Position numbers and translations under genes: made by a program. A DNA stretch of 15,320 nt from Pseudomonadota bacterium (GTDB lineage Bacteria > Myxococcota_A > Polyangia > Polyangiales > Polyangiaceae), in contig JAEYYX010000086.1 in assembly GCA_023428245.1 (NCBI GenBank), positions 1 through 15,320 on the forward strand, written 5' to 3'. Under the pieces are notes generated by a model, which was not told the origin of the DNA, did no database searches, and saw only the letters and a list, made by a program, of their open reading frames with translations. How positions within the stretch are numbered: the first letter of the stretch is position 1; the number at the start of each line of letters is the position of its first letter. Positions 1 to 6,440 of the stretch are shown here, one piece after another.

Positions 1-40
1 CCTCCCCCGCGCCCGGCCGCCTCCCCCGCGCCTCCCGGCC
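1..40. repeat. Imperfect tandem C-rich direct repeat
   Basis: Two adjacent units, 1-19 and 20-40, share the start CCTCCCCCGCGCC and end in CGGCC; the second carries two extra bases. The repeat lies just upstream of the radical SAM gene. I see no known function; it may be low-complexity GC drift or the end of a longer array cut off by the window edge. Confidence 0.5.
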
Positions 41-45
41 CAAAA

Positions 46-74
46 CTGGCGCGCCCCCTCGCGCCTGCTACATT
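46..74 (+). promoter_or_regulatory. Possible sigma-70-type promoter for the radical SAM gene
   Basis: CTGGCG (46-51) and TACATT (69-74) are separated by exactly 17 bases and sit just upstream of a strong Shine-Dalgarno sequence (GGGAGG, 87-92) and the ATG at 97. The -10 hexamer matches consensus at four of six positions and the -35 only poorly, so this is a weak guess based on spacing and position. Confidence 0.22.
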
Positions 75-96
75 TTCATGTTCCCCGGGAGGTCAA

Positions 97-1374
97 ATGG
101 AGGAGAGAGGCACGACATGGAGCCGGGAGGCGCTACTTCGCGCCCCGCGTCCGCGTCAGCTCCCGCTCGCTCCGGTAGCCGATCCTCCTCGGCGCAAGTT
201 GCCTCTGCTCGCAGAGCCGACTGAAGTCGACAGCGTCCGACCGATCTACTGCGTTTGGGAGATCACGCTCGCGTGTGATCTCGCCTGTCGACATTGCGGG
301 TCGCGCGCGGGCAAGGCGCGCCCGACCGAGCTCTCGACAGAGGACGCCCTGTCCCTCGCGGACCAGCTCGTCGAGCTCGGGATCCGTGAGGTCACGCTGA
401 TCGGCGGTGAAGCCTACTTGCGTTCGGATTGGCTCACGCTCGTCGAGCGCTTCGCGCGCTCCGGGGTGCTCGTTTCGATCACGACCGGCGGACGCGGTTT
501 GACCCCGGAGCTCGCGCGAGCCGCAAAAAATAGCGGCCTCCGCGCCGCGAGCGTCTCCCTTGACGGCATGAGTGAGGTGCACGACAGGTTGCGTGGGGTC
601 CAGGGTTCCTTCGACGCGGCCCTTCGCGCGATGGACGCGATCGGTGAGGCTGGACTCGAGCTCTTCAACAACACACAAATCAACCGGCTCTCCTTCCCCG
701 ACCTCCCCGAGCTACTCGAGACGATCGCCTCCCGGGGAAGCCGCGCTTGGCAAATCATGCTGACCGTGCCCATGGGGCGCGCCGTGGACGAGCCGGACGT
801 CCTCCTGCAGCCCTACGAGTTGCTCGAAGTCTTCCCGCTCGTCGCCGCGCTCAAAGCGCGCGCCGACGAGCTCGGCGTGCTCGTCTGGCGCGGCAATACT
901 CTTGGCTATTTTGGTCCCTACGAGGGCCTCCTCCAGAGCCATCTTCCGAATGGTCACGGATCGTCTTGTGGTGCGGGCCGCTCAACGATCGGTATCGAAG
1001 CTGACGGCACCATCAAAGGCTGCCCCTCCCTCGGGACGAAGAAGTGGGGCGCCGGGAACATCCTCGACGCTTCCCTCGAGGACATTTGGACGAAAGCCGA
1101 GCCGATCCGCTACACGCGCACCCGCACCGAAGCGGAGCTCTGGGGCTACTGCGGGGAATGTTACTACCGAAAGGTCTGCAAAGCCGGCTGCACCTGGATG
1201 AGCGACATGCTTCTCGGACGCCCCGGAAATAACCCCTATTGTCACCATAGGGCCCTCGAAATGCAGGCGCGCGGCCTCCGCGAGCGAGTCCAGAAAATCG
1301 AGGCCGCTCCGGGCCAGCCTTTCGATCAGGGGCTCTTCGAGCTCATCGTGGAACCTCTCGCCGGGGGCGAGTAA
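97..1374 (+). CDS. Radical SAM/SPASM domain enzyme, probable peptide maturase
   Basis: The 425-residue protein has an N-terminal extension of about 45 residues, then a radical SAM core with the CxxxCxxC [4Fe-4S] motif at C60, C64 and C67 (CDLACRHC). A GGEA motif at 103-106 fits the SAM-binding strand of the family. The C-terminal SPASM domain has C291, C309, then C352-x2-C355-x5-C361-x3-C365 and C382, the full ligand pattern for two auxiliary Fe-S clusters. SPASM enzymes commonly modify ribosomal peptides (thioether, C-C or aliphatic ether crosslinks) or mature enzyme subunits. The start is fixed by GGGAGG four bases before ATG 97. The gene 76 bp downstream encodes a protein with repeated P-V-Y-G-A-P motifs and is the obvious candidate substrate. 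Family membership is clear; the reaction and substrate are inferred from context. It could instead act on another protein or be a heme/PQQ-type maturase relative. Confidence 0.93.
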   Translation: MEERGTTWSREALLRAPRPRQLPLAPVADPPRRKLPLLAEPTEVDSVRPIYCVWEITLACDLACRHCGSRAGKARPTELSTEDALSLADQLVELGIREVTLIGGEAYLRSDWLTLVERFARSGVLVSITTGGRGLTPELARAAKNSGLRAASVSLDGMSEVHDRLRGVQGSFDAALRAMDAIGEAGLELFNNTQINRLSFPDLPELLETIASRGSRAWQIMLTVPMGRAVDEPDVLLQPYELLEVFPLVAALKARADELGVLVWRGNTLGYFGPYEGLLQSHLPNGHGSSCGAGRSTIGIEADGTIKGCPSLGTKKWGAGNILDASLEDIWTKAEPIRYTRTRTEAELWGYCGECYYRKVCKAGCTWMSDMLLGRPGNNPYCHHRALEMQARGLRERVQKIEAAPGQPFDQGLFELIVEPLAGGE

Positions 1375-1450
1375 GCCCGAGGGGCACCGAAGATGGGGCC
1401 CAGCGGCGCGTCCCGGCAAAATCAAACCGAAAGTTCAGAGTGAGGATGTT

Positions 1451-2047
1451 ATGAAATTAGTACCTTGCGCTTCTTGTTCTCGTCACATTGCTCTCGAAGA
1501 GACTGCCTGCCCCTTTTGTGGCGCGCCCCACGAGGCGACTCTTGCGGCAGGGCGCGCCGCGAGCGGAGACCGCTGGGAATCGACGACGCGCCTCAGCCGA
1601 GCGGCGATGATCGCGGTCGGGGCTCTGGCGGTCGCGCCGGCGGCTTGTGGTGGTGAGTCGGACTCGGGCGGAAGCGGCGGTCGCCAAGGGACGGGCGCGC
1701 AGGCGAACGCTGGAGGCGCTGAAGCGTCGGGAGGAGCCGAGGCAACAGGTGGCGTGGGGGCGAGCAGCGGCGCAGGCGGAGATCAGGCCGTGCCCGTCTA
1801 CGGGGCGCCCGCTATCGGCGGAAACCCCGTCTCGACAGGTGGACAAAACAGTGCTGGAGGCGCCTCCTCCGGTGGAGGCGCGTCCTCGGGCGGAGGACCA
1901 TCGGGGATCGGGGGAGCCCTGATCGGTCCTGTTTATGGAGCGCCGGCGACAGGAGGCGAGCGCTCTGACACGGGAACTGGAGGCGAACAGCCCGTCCCGA
2001 TTTATGGCGCGGCGCCGATCGGCGCGCACAAGATCTTCGGACGCTAA
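1451..2047 (+). CDS. Zinc-ribbon, lipobox and Gly-rich protein with three PVYGA repeats; candidate substrate of the adjacent radical SAM enzyme
   Basis: 198 residues in four zones. Residues 1-25 form a CxxC...CxxC zinc ribbon (C6, C9, C20, C23, ending CPFCG). Residues 48-66 are a hydrophobic stretch ending APAAC, which could be a lipobox (C66) or a membrane anchor. Residues 67-198 are Gly/Ser/Ala rich. Within that zone are three copies of a short motif: VPVYGAPAIGG (114-124), GPVYGAPATGG (159-169) and VPIYGAAPIG (182-191), containing the only tyrosines of the protein. GAGG lies just before ATG 1451. A zinc ribbon in front of a secretion signal is odd: cleavage at C66 would release it as a leader. 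The repeats on a disordered linker beside a SPASM enzyme suggest a ribosomal peptide precursor or a lipoprotein modified at Tyr. No experimentally characterised family is recognised; zinc-ribbon proteins with YG-rich tails do recall Polyangia hypotheticals. Confidence 0.85.
   Translation: MKLVPCASCSRHIALEETACPFCGAPHEATLAAGRAASGDRWESTTRLSRAAMIAVGALAVAPAACGGESDSGGSGGRQGTGAQANAGGAEASGGAEATGGVGASSGAGGDQAVPVYGAPAIGGNPVSTGGQNSAGGASSGGGASSGGGPSGIGGALIGPVYGAPATGGERSDTGTGGEQPVPIYGAAPIGAHKIFGR
1790..2023 (+). repeat. Three spaced copies of a PVYGAP-type coding motif
   Basis: Copies at 1790-1822, 1925-1957 and 1994-2023 encode VPVYGAPAIGG, GPVYGAPATGG and VPIYGAAPIG. The DNA differs at several synonymous positions (Tyr TAC/TAT, Gly GGG/GGA/GGC, Val GTC/GTT), so the peptide motif looks conserved beyond recent DNA duplication. 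Each copy is flanked by Gly-rich spacer. These are candidate modification sites for the upstream radical SAM/SPASM enzyme. Confidence 0.8.
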
Positions 2048-2379
2048 CAAAGCGCTTTTTGGACCGCCATCCGGCCATTCGGTCGAGTTCGATCAGCAGG
2101 GTGGGAGGGTGTGGGTAGAGACTGAGCGAGCGCTGAGGTGCGCGCGCTTTCGGCGTAGTGGGCCGGCGCGAACGACGACTCGCTGGCGAGGGGAGAAGCG
2201 ATTCCCCTGGGGCAAGATCGTACATCTGTGAGGGTTCGAAGGGTGATCTGTGACACTTTGCTACGGAATCGCTTTCGCGGAGGTGGCTGGAAACGCTTGC
2301 GATTTTCCGAAAGTTTGGACATTGTGGCTCCGAAATATCGGGGCCGATTGTGGACCCCGGGGAAGGTTCAAAGAGATCA
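2048..2379. other. Non-coding stretch between the repeat protein and the lipoprotein pair
   Basis: About 330 bp with no convincing gene on either strand; open frames crossing it lack family features. A short palindrome AAAGCGCTTT at 2048-2060 follows the stop of the upstream gene and runs into TTT, but it has no loop and is not a convincing terminator. The promoter of the downstream lipoprotein operon must lie here, but no good -35/-10 pair was found. Confidence 0.6.
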
Positions 2380-2745
2380 ATGAATCGGCAAATTCTGACG
2401 CTCATCGGATCCCTAGCGATCGCGGGGATCGTGAGCGCATGCGGGGGCGCAGCCGTCCCTAACCAAGAAATGACGAGCGCGAAGGCCGCGGTGAGCGGCG
2501 CCGAAGTCGGTGGCGCACAAGACGAGCCTCAAGCGGAGCTTCGTCTGAAGCACGCGCGCGACCGGATCGCGGAGGCTGAGAAGCTGATCGAAGAGGGCGA
2601 AAATGAGGAGGCGGCGCGGAAGCTCCGCGAAGCTCAGGCGGACGCTGAACTCGCGCTCGCTCTTTCCCTTGAAGCGAAGGCTGTGGCTGACGCAGAGCGT
2701 TCTCTCAAGCGAATCAAAGAACTCATGGAGCAGCAGCAGTCATGA
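2380..2745 (+). CDS. DUF4398-like lipoprotein
   Basis: 121 residues from ATG 2380. A lipoprotein signal peptide (MNRQILTLIG onward) ends in IVSAC with the lipid Cys at 21. The rest is a charged, Ala/Glu-rich helical segment (about 30-120) with a pattern of repeated A, L and E, including AEKLIEEGENEEAARKL, typical of DUF4398 lipoproteins predicted to be short helical hairpins in the periplasm. A GTG at 2350 would put ten extra residues ahead of the signal peptide, so ATG 2380 is preferred. The stop overlaps the next start in ATGA (2742-2745), indicating translational coupling with the OmpA-family gene, whose own N-terminal half is similar. It is probably an envelope helper protein; the exact role is unknown. 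Confidence 0.82.
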   Translation: MNRQILTLIGSLAIAGIVSACGGAAVPNQEMTSAKAAVSGAEVGGAQDEPQAELRLKHARDRIAEAEKLIEEGENEEAARKLREAQADAELALALSLEAKAVADAERSLKRIKELMEQQQS

Positions 2746-3602
2746 AAAAGTATGATCTAGGCTCAGTGATTCTCTTGGCGACCACGGCCGTCGCTTGTGG
2801 TGCGCCCGCGCTCCCTCCGCCCGAGCTCGTCTCGGCGCGTGAGGCTTACACGGTCGCCGCGAATGGTCCCGCGAGTCAGCTCGTGCCGGCCCGCCTCGAC
2901 GAGGCGAAACAAGCTCTGATCCAGGCCGAGGAAGCCTGGGAAGACGATCCAAAGGTGAAGGAAGGGGAGACCCTGACCCTCGCCTATATCGCCGAGCGCA
3001 AGGCGCGCGCGGCGGCGGCGCTCGGCGGCGCGGCCAAGGCTGAGAAAGAGCGGAAAAAGTACGACGACGAGTACATCGAGCTCGAGCGCAAGCGCGCTTC
3101 GATGACGAAAGAAGAGCTCGGCAAAGTGAAGTCGAACCTTCAGGAGAAGGAAGCTGAGCTCGAGCGAGAGCGCGCGGCGCGCGCGGCGGCTGAGTCAAAG
3201 CTCTCGGCGGCGCTCTCGAGCCTGAAGGAGATGGCCAGCGTGAAGGAAGAAGCGCGCGGTATGGTCATCACCCTGAACGGCGCAGTGCTCTTCACGACCG
3301 GAAAGTCGGAGCTGCTCCCGCTCGCCAAGCAGAAGCTCGACGAGGTCGCGAAGGCGCTCGGAGACCAAGGGTTCAAGAAGATCGTCATCGAGGGTCACAC
3401 CGACTCGCGCGGCACCGTGAAGGACAACGAGCGGCTCAGCCTCGAGCGGGCGACCGCCGTCAAAACTCACCTCGTGTCCCAGGGTCTCGACGCCGCGAAG
3501 ATCGAAGCTGTTGGCCTCGCATCGACGCGCCCGATCGGCACGAACGATACGGCAGAAGGACGCGCCAACAATCGTCGCGTCGAGCTGATCGTCACGCACT
3601 GA
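2742..3602 (+). CDS. OmpA-family lipoprotein with DUF4398-like helical region
   Basis: 286 residues. The signal peptide ends in AVACG (lipid Cys 19). Residues 27-100 resemble the DUF4398 fold (SAREAY..., AKQALIQAEEAW), 100-170 form a long charged coiled coil, and 174-286 are an OmpA C-terminal peptidoglycan-binding domain. Visible OmpA signatures are the F-T-T-G-K-S-E-L-L strand, GHTDSRG (219-224, with D221), LSLERA (R236) and NNRRVEL near the end; D221 and R236 correspond to the diaminopimelate-binding pair. It likely tethers the outer membrane to peptidoglycan. It overlaps the upstream DUF4398 gene by 4 bp, so the two are cotranscribed and probably act together. Confidence 0.93.
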   Translation: MKKYDLGSVILLATTAVACGAPALPPPELVSAREAYTVAANGPASQLVPARLDEAKQALIQAEEAWEDDPKVKEGETLTLAYIAERKARAAAALGGAAKAEKERKKYDDEYIELERKRASMTKEELGKVKSNLQEKEAELERERAARAAAESKLSAALSSLKEMASVKEEARGMVITLNGAVLFTTGKSELLPLAKQKLDEVAKALGDQGFKKIVIEGHTDSRGTVKDNERLSLERATAVKTHLVSQGLDAAKIEAVGLASTRPIGTNDTAEGRANNRRVELIVTH

Positions 3603-3705
3603 TCGCCACTGAGGCTCCCTTCAGAGACGTCGCCCCGTGCGCCGGTCTCGAGGGGAGCCACGCGCGGCCGAAATCTTGGCCGGCGGAGCTTCGTCGTGGC
3701 ACCCG

Positions 3706-5418
3706 ATGGGGGTGAGACGCGCGCAGGTCCCGCTGGCCTTGGCTTTTTTCGTGCCGTTCTTGAGCGGACTCTGGCACCAGAACGCCGGCGCCCTCTATCG
3801 CACGGACGCGGCGCTCCTGCAGATGCAGGGGCTCGCTCCGAGCCTCTCCGGCTCTCTGAGCGCCCTCCTCGGGCGTGTAGCGACAGTGCTCCCGCTCGGG
3901 GACGTCGTCGCGCGCGCCGCGGCCCTGAGCGCGCTCCTGATGGGTCTGTCGGGAGCGCTCGTGTTCCTGGGGGGGATGCGTCTCCTCCGGCGTGAGGGGA
4001 GCGGCTCCGAGTGCGATCCCTGGCTCTCGCTCGGCGGCGCCTTGATGGCTACCGCCACGCTTCCGGGGCTCACGGAAGGAACCATCGCGGGCGGAGGCGC
4101 TCTCGGCCTCTGTCTCGCTCTCTCCTGGCTCCACCTCGACGGGCAGGTCAAGCGGGGCTCGAGCTTCTCGAATGCGGCCCTCCGCGGCGCGCTCACGGTT
4201 GCGCTCCTGGTTGAGAGTCCTGCGCTCGCTCTTGGACTTTTGTTCACGAGTTTCCTCCCGCGCTTCTTCCGGAACCTCGGACACATCGAGCTCCAGAACA
4301 TTCGTCCGCCCGAGAAGCGCTCGAACTCGCCCGAGGTCGGTTTCGCTCTCGGGGCTCTCCTCCTTTTCGGCGGGCTCTTTCTGAGCGAAGCGCTCGCGGC
4401 GGGCAAAGGGGGCCTCGCGGGGCTCGTGGAGATTCGCTCCTGGACCATGAGCGAGGAGGCGCGCGCGAGTGTGCTCTGGCCCTTGAGTGAGCTCGGTCTC
4501 CTCTGGTCGATCGCTGCGCTCGCCGGTCTGCTCTCGCTCGGTGTGCGACGCTCTCCCGCGCTCTGGATTCCGCTCGGGATCTTCGCTCTCGATCTCGCCT
4601 TGCCGCGTTCGGGTCCGGGAGGTTGGCTCGACCCGGAACTCTCAGCGTCGCGTGCCGCTCTCCATCTGACGACGATCGCGCTCCTCGCGCCGCTCGGAGC
4701 GCTCGGCCTGCGCGTGGCGGCGCTCTTAGGACCGGCTCTGCGTCTCCCGGCGAGCCGCATGAGCGCAGCCTTGCTCACGACGCTCGGAGTCGCGGCGGCG
4801 CTCGCCGGAGTCGAAGAAGCCGCGAACATCGCGCGCCGTACGAGCACTCTGGCGATCCGAGTGAGCGGTGAAGAGCTCATGCGCCAGCTCCCGCCCTCGA
4901 GTTTGATCGTGGCGACCTCGGAGCGCCTCTCAAGGCGCCTCCTCGCCGTACAGGCGCTCGGAGAGAGGCCCGACGTGTTGGTTGTTCCGCTCGAGTTCCT
5001 TGGGGACGCCTACAGATTTGGCGCCTTGGTGCGCGCCGAGCCTGTGCTCGAGCGTCTCGTCGTCGACATGAACGTCTCCGGCGCTCCGAGCGAAGAAGCT
5101 CTCTTCCGCCTCACGGACGTGCGCCCCGTCTACGTCGAACCAGACCCGAAGTGGGAGCCAAAACTCCTCGCTCACCTCGAACCGACTCCCGTCCTCGCCC
5201 GCTATTCCCCGCACACGCTGAGCGGTCCCGAACGCCGGGTCATCTACGCCCGGGAGGAGAACGTATTCAAAGAGCTCCTCGGGCTCACGGAGCTCGGCGT
5301 CGAAGGCGATCCGGCGACCCGGCGGCTGCTCGTCGAGCGCCACGAGACCCTGCGCAAGGCCATTGAACGAGCCGGCGACTCAGCGACCGCCGAGCTCATG
5401 GCGCTCGCGACGCTCTGA
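3706..5418 (+). CDS. Polytopic membrane protein, DUF2723-like (GT-C glycosyltransferase-type)
   Basis: 570 residues from ATG 3706, with many hydrophobic segments (about 8-23, 55-95, 105-140, 158-185, 212-232, 257-300, 318-370) and then a soluble C-terminal domain (about 385-570). The order resembles DUF2723 proteins (protein O-mannosyltransferase-like, GT-C fold): an early Asp in YRTDAALLQ (D34), LLGRVATVLPLGDVVAR (like the family's LLgkl...lPlG), and a C-terminal part with LIVATSE and RPDVLVVPLEFL, matching the 'RpDV.vvdl' block. The family's HPPGYPLY-like segment is replaced by APSLSGSLSA, so activity is uncertain. A GTG at 3637 would add 23 residues; ATG 3706 begins just before the first membrane segment, but neither has a strong ribosome site. 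It may transfer a sugar from a polyprenyl donor, or be a non-catalytic relative. Confidence 0.78.
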   Translation: MGVRRAQVPLALAFFVPFLSGLWHQNAGALYRTDAALLQMQGLAPSLSGSLSALLGRVATVLPLGDVVARAAALSALLMGLSGALVFLGGMRLLRREGSGSECDPWLSLGGALMATATLPGLTEGTIAGGGALGLCLALSWLHLDGQVKRGSSFSNAALRGALTVALLVESPALALGLLFTSFLPRFFRNLGHIELQNIRPPEKRSNSPEVGFALGALLLFGGLFLSEALAAGKGGLAGLVEIRSWTMSEEARASVLWPLSELGLLWSIAALAGLLSLGVRRSPALWIPLGIFALDLALPRSGPGGWLDPELSASRAALHLTTIALLAPLGALGLRVAALLGPALRLPASRMSAALLTTLGVAAALAGVEEAANIARRTSTLAIRVSGEELMRQLPPSSLIVATSERLSRRLLAVQALGERPDVLVVPLEFLGDAYRFGALVRAEPVLERLVVDMNVSGAPSEEALFRLTDVRPVYVEPDPKWEPKLLAHLEPTPVLARYSPHTLSGPERRVIYAREENVFKELLGLTELGVEGDPATRRLLVERHETLRKAIERAGDSATAELMALATL

Positions 5419-5796
5419 GGGGGTCCTCCTCCGCGAAGCGCTCACTTTGGCGAGCGCTTCGCAATCGGCCTGTGTCGGCGAGAGAAGCGTGGGCCGATGG
5501 GACTCGAGAGGATAGGGGTACATGACCGTGCGGCTGGCCTCTTCCCCGCAGTTCGGAAAACTGCATGAGTGCTGAAGTCCGAGCATGTGGCCGATTTCGT
5601 GGACGAGCACTCCGATGAGCTTGTCGCGACCGACCTCTTTCCAGCGGAAGTTTGCGGCATTGAGCTCCAAGTCAAACTCCGGGAAGCGAGTGGCATAGTC
5701 AGCGGGCGTTCCGTCGAGCGGTAGATAGACATGTGTGATGGCAGCGCGGCGAGCTTCATAGCAAGACGGATATGACCGGTATCGCCCATATGGACA
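5380..5796 (-). pseudogene. Matrixin-like zinc metalloprotease fragment (5' truncated, frameshifted)
   Basis: The minus-strand open frame carries the matrixin zinc site HEIGHMLGLQHS (HExxHxxGxxHS), preceded by FDLELNAANFRW and followed by a Met-turn-like RTVMYPYP. There is no ATG or GTG upstream of the zinc site in this frame, only a TTG at 5670, and the frame is closed by TGA at 5797-5799, so the N-terminus is missing. A second frame just upstream reads NLPKVRASYDVHMGDTGHI (about 5769-5828). It joins SCYEARRAAITHVYLPLD of the main frame if one base is shifted near 5767-5770, which suggests a frameshift; that join is inference. An earlier stretch, FNKNSIPEAS (near 5845-5876), may be a further remnant. 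The 3' end overlaps the convergent membrane protein gene by 39 bp. A full-length enzyme would be a secreted zinc endopeptidase. Confidence 0.72.
5433..5462. terminator. 11-bp inverted repeat between convergent genes
   Basis: GCGAAGCGCTC (5433-5443) and GAGCGCTTCGC (5452-5462) are perfect inverse complements around an 8-base loop, starting 14 bases after the stop of the membrane protein gene. No T-run follows on either strand, so if it terminates transcription it is not a classic U-tract terminator; it may instead protect 3' ends. On the minus strand it falls inside the 3' end of the metalloprotease remnant. Confidence 0.55.
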
Positions 5797-5915
5797 TCAT
5801 AAGAGGCGCGGACTTTCGGCAGATTACTCCGCCTATTCGACTAGCTTCGGGAATGGAATTCTTATTGAATACACAAGCGAAGGTGCAAAAAAACGTCGAT
5901 TTCATCGGCGACAGT

Positions 5916-6136
5916 TCAAGCGGCGCTGATATCGAGGTCGCGGAAGCCGGAGGCATCAAGGATGCTGCAGATGGCCTTGGCGTTGGTTTCCGACATCCTG
6001 ACGAAGAAGTCGAAGTCGCCCGTAAACCTCGGGAACCATGAAAGGCGACAGCGTGTCCTCCGACGATGAGGTATTCAACCCTGTGAGAGTTCAACAACTC
6101 GATGAACTCTTTCAAATCTTTCTGCAGCTTGTCCAA
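5916..6136 (-). pseudogene. Nucleotidyltransferase (DUF6036-like), frameshifted and truncated
   Basis: From a TTG at 6136 the minus strand reads DLKEFIELLNSHRVEYLIV then GGHAVAFHG, the N-terminus of the MNT/DUF6036-type nucleotidyltransferases often paired with a small upstream protein. At about 6034 the frame breaks. Shifting by one base restores FTGDFDFFVRMSE followed by TNAKAICSILDASGFRDLDIS, including the DxD metal-binding motif (DFD) and the family's next helix, and this restored frame ends at TGA 5918-5916. The sequence CATGGTTCCCGAGG lacks one T relative to what H-G-F-P-R would need, so a single-base deletion explains the break. The rest of the roughly 150-200 residue family domain is absent. 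The TTG start overlaps the upstream 64-residue gene by 62 bp. A sequencing error could explain the frameshift but not the loss of the C-terminus. Confidence 0.75.
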
Positions 6137-6269
6137 GCGATGCGCGATACCTCCGTGCGAGTTCGAGTGCGAGATTAAGTCGTTCTTGAGGGGTCAGGGA
6201 CCGATAGAACTCGTCATCGGCGCGCTCGGCGTCCTCAAATGAGGTGTAGACCTCAACAACTCGTTCCAT
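6075..6269 (-). CDS. Small helical partner protein of the nucleotidyltransferase
   Basis: 64 residues from ATG 6269: MERVVEVYTSFEDAERADDE, then FYRSLTPQERLNLALELARR, and an end RFERVHRVVELSQG. The block 'YTSFEDAERADDEFYRSLTPQERL' recalls small proteins found directly upstream of DUF6036-type nucleotidyltransferases. Its reading frame is intact although its partner is broken. No good Shine-Dalgarno is visible before the ATG; a start at 6293 would add eight residues and is less like the family. Such pairs have been proposed as toxin-antitoxin-like modules, which would make this the antitoxin-like member, but that role is inference. Confidence 0.72.
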   Translation of the reverse strand: MERVVEVYTSFEDAERADDEFYRSLTPQERLNLALELARRYRASLGQAAERFERVHRVVELSQG

Positions 6270-6288
6270 TCGACGGTAGTTTTGGCAC

Positions 6289-6300
6289 AGCAAGCTTGCT
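6289..6300. promoter_or_regulatory. 12-bp palindrome upstream of the small partner gene
   Basis: AGCAAGCTTGCT is a perfect palindrome whose near edge lies 19 bases before the ATG at 6269. Toxin-antitoxin-like operons are often autoregulated at such sites, so it is a possible operator. A chance 12-mer cannot be excluded, and no second copy was noticed. Confidence 0.25.
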
Positions 6301-6440
6301 CGACCACGGCTTCAGGCAGGGCACGGTCGTTCCTGTTGCTGCGGGCGCCAACTCAGGAGCCGCTCGACGGCTGCGCAAGCCCTCGGACTCGCTCATCCTC
6401 GGCCGCCGCGCCTCCACCGCCCGTGAAGAAAGAGGCCCGC

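Noticed and set aside
2283..2306. A TGGC...TTGCG pattern resembling a sigma-54 promoter upstream of the lipoprotein pair.
   Set aside because: The distance between the GG and GC elements is 12 bases, not the required 10.
3795..4880. A 361-codon minus-strand frame opposite the DUF2723-like gene.
   Set aside because: Its Arg/Ser/Pro-rich translation has no motif, and the plus strand encodes a coherent membrane protein.
5772..6041. An 89-codon plus-strand frame across the decayed patch.
   Set aside because: It is antisense to the nucleotidyltransferase and protease remnants and has no recognisable family features.
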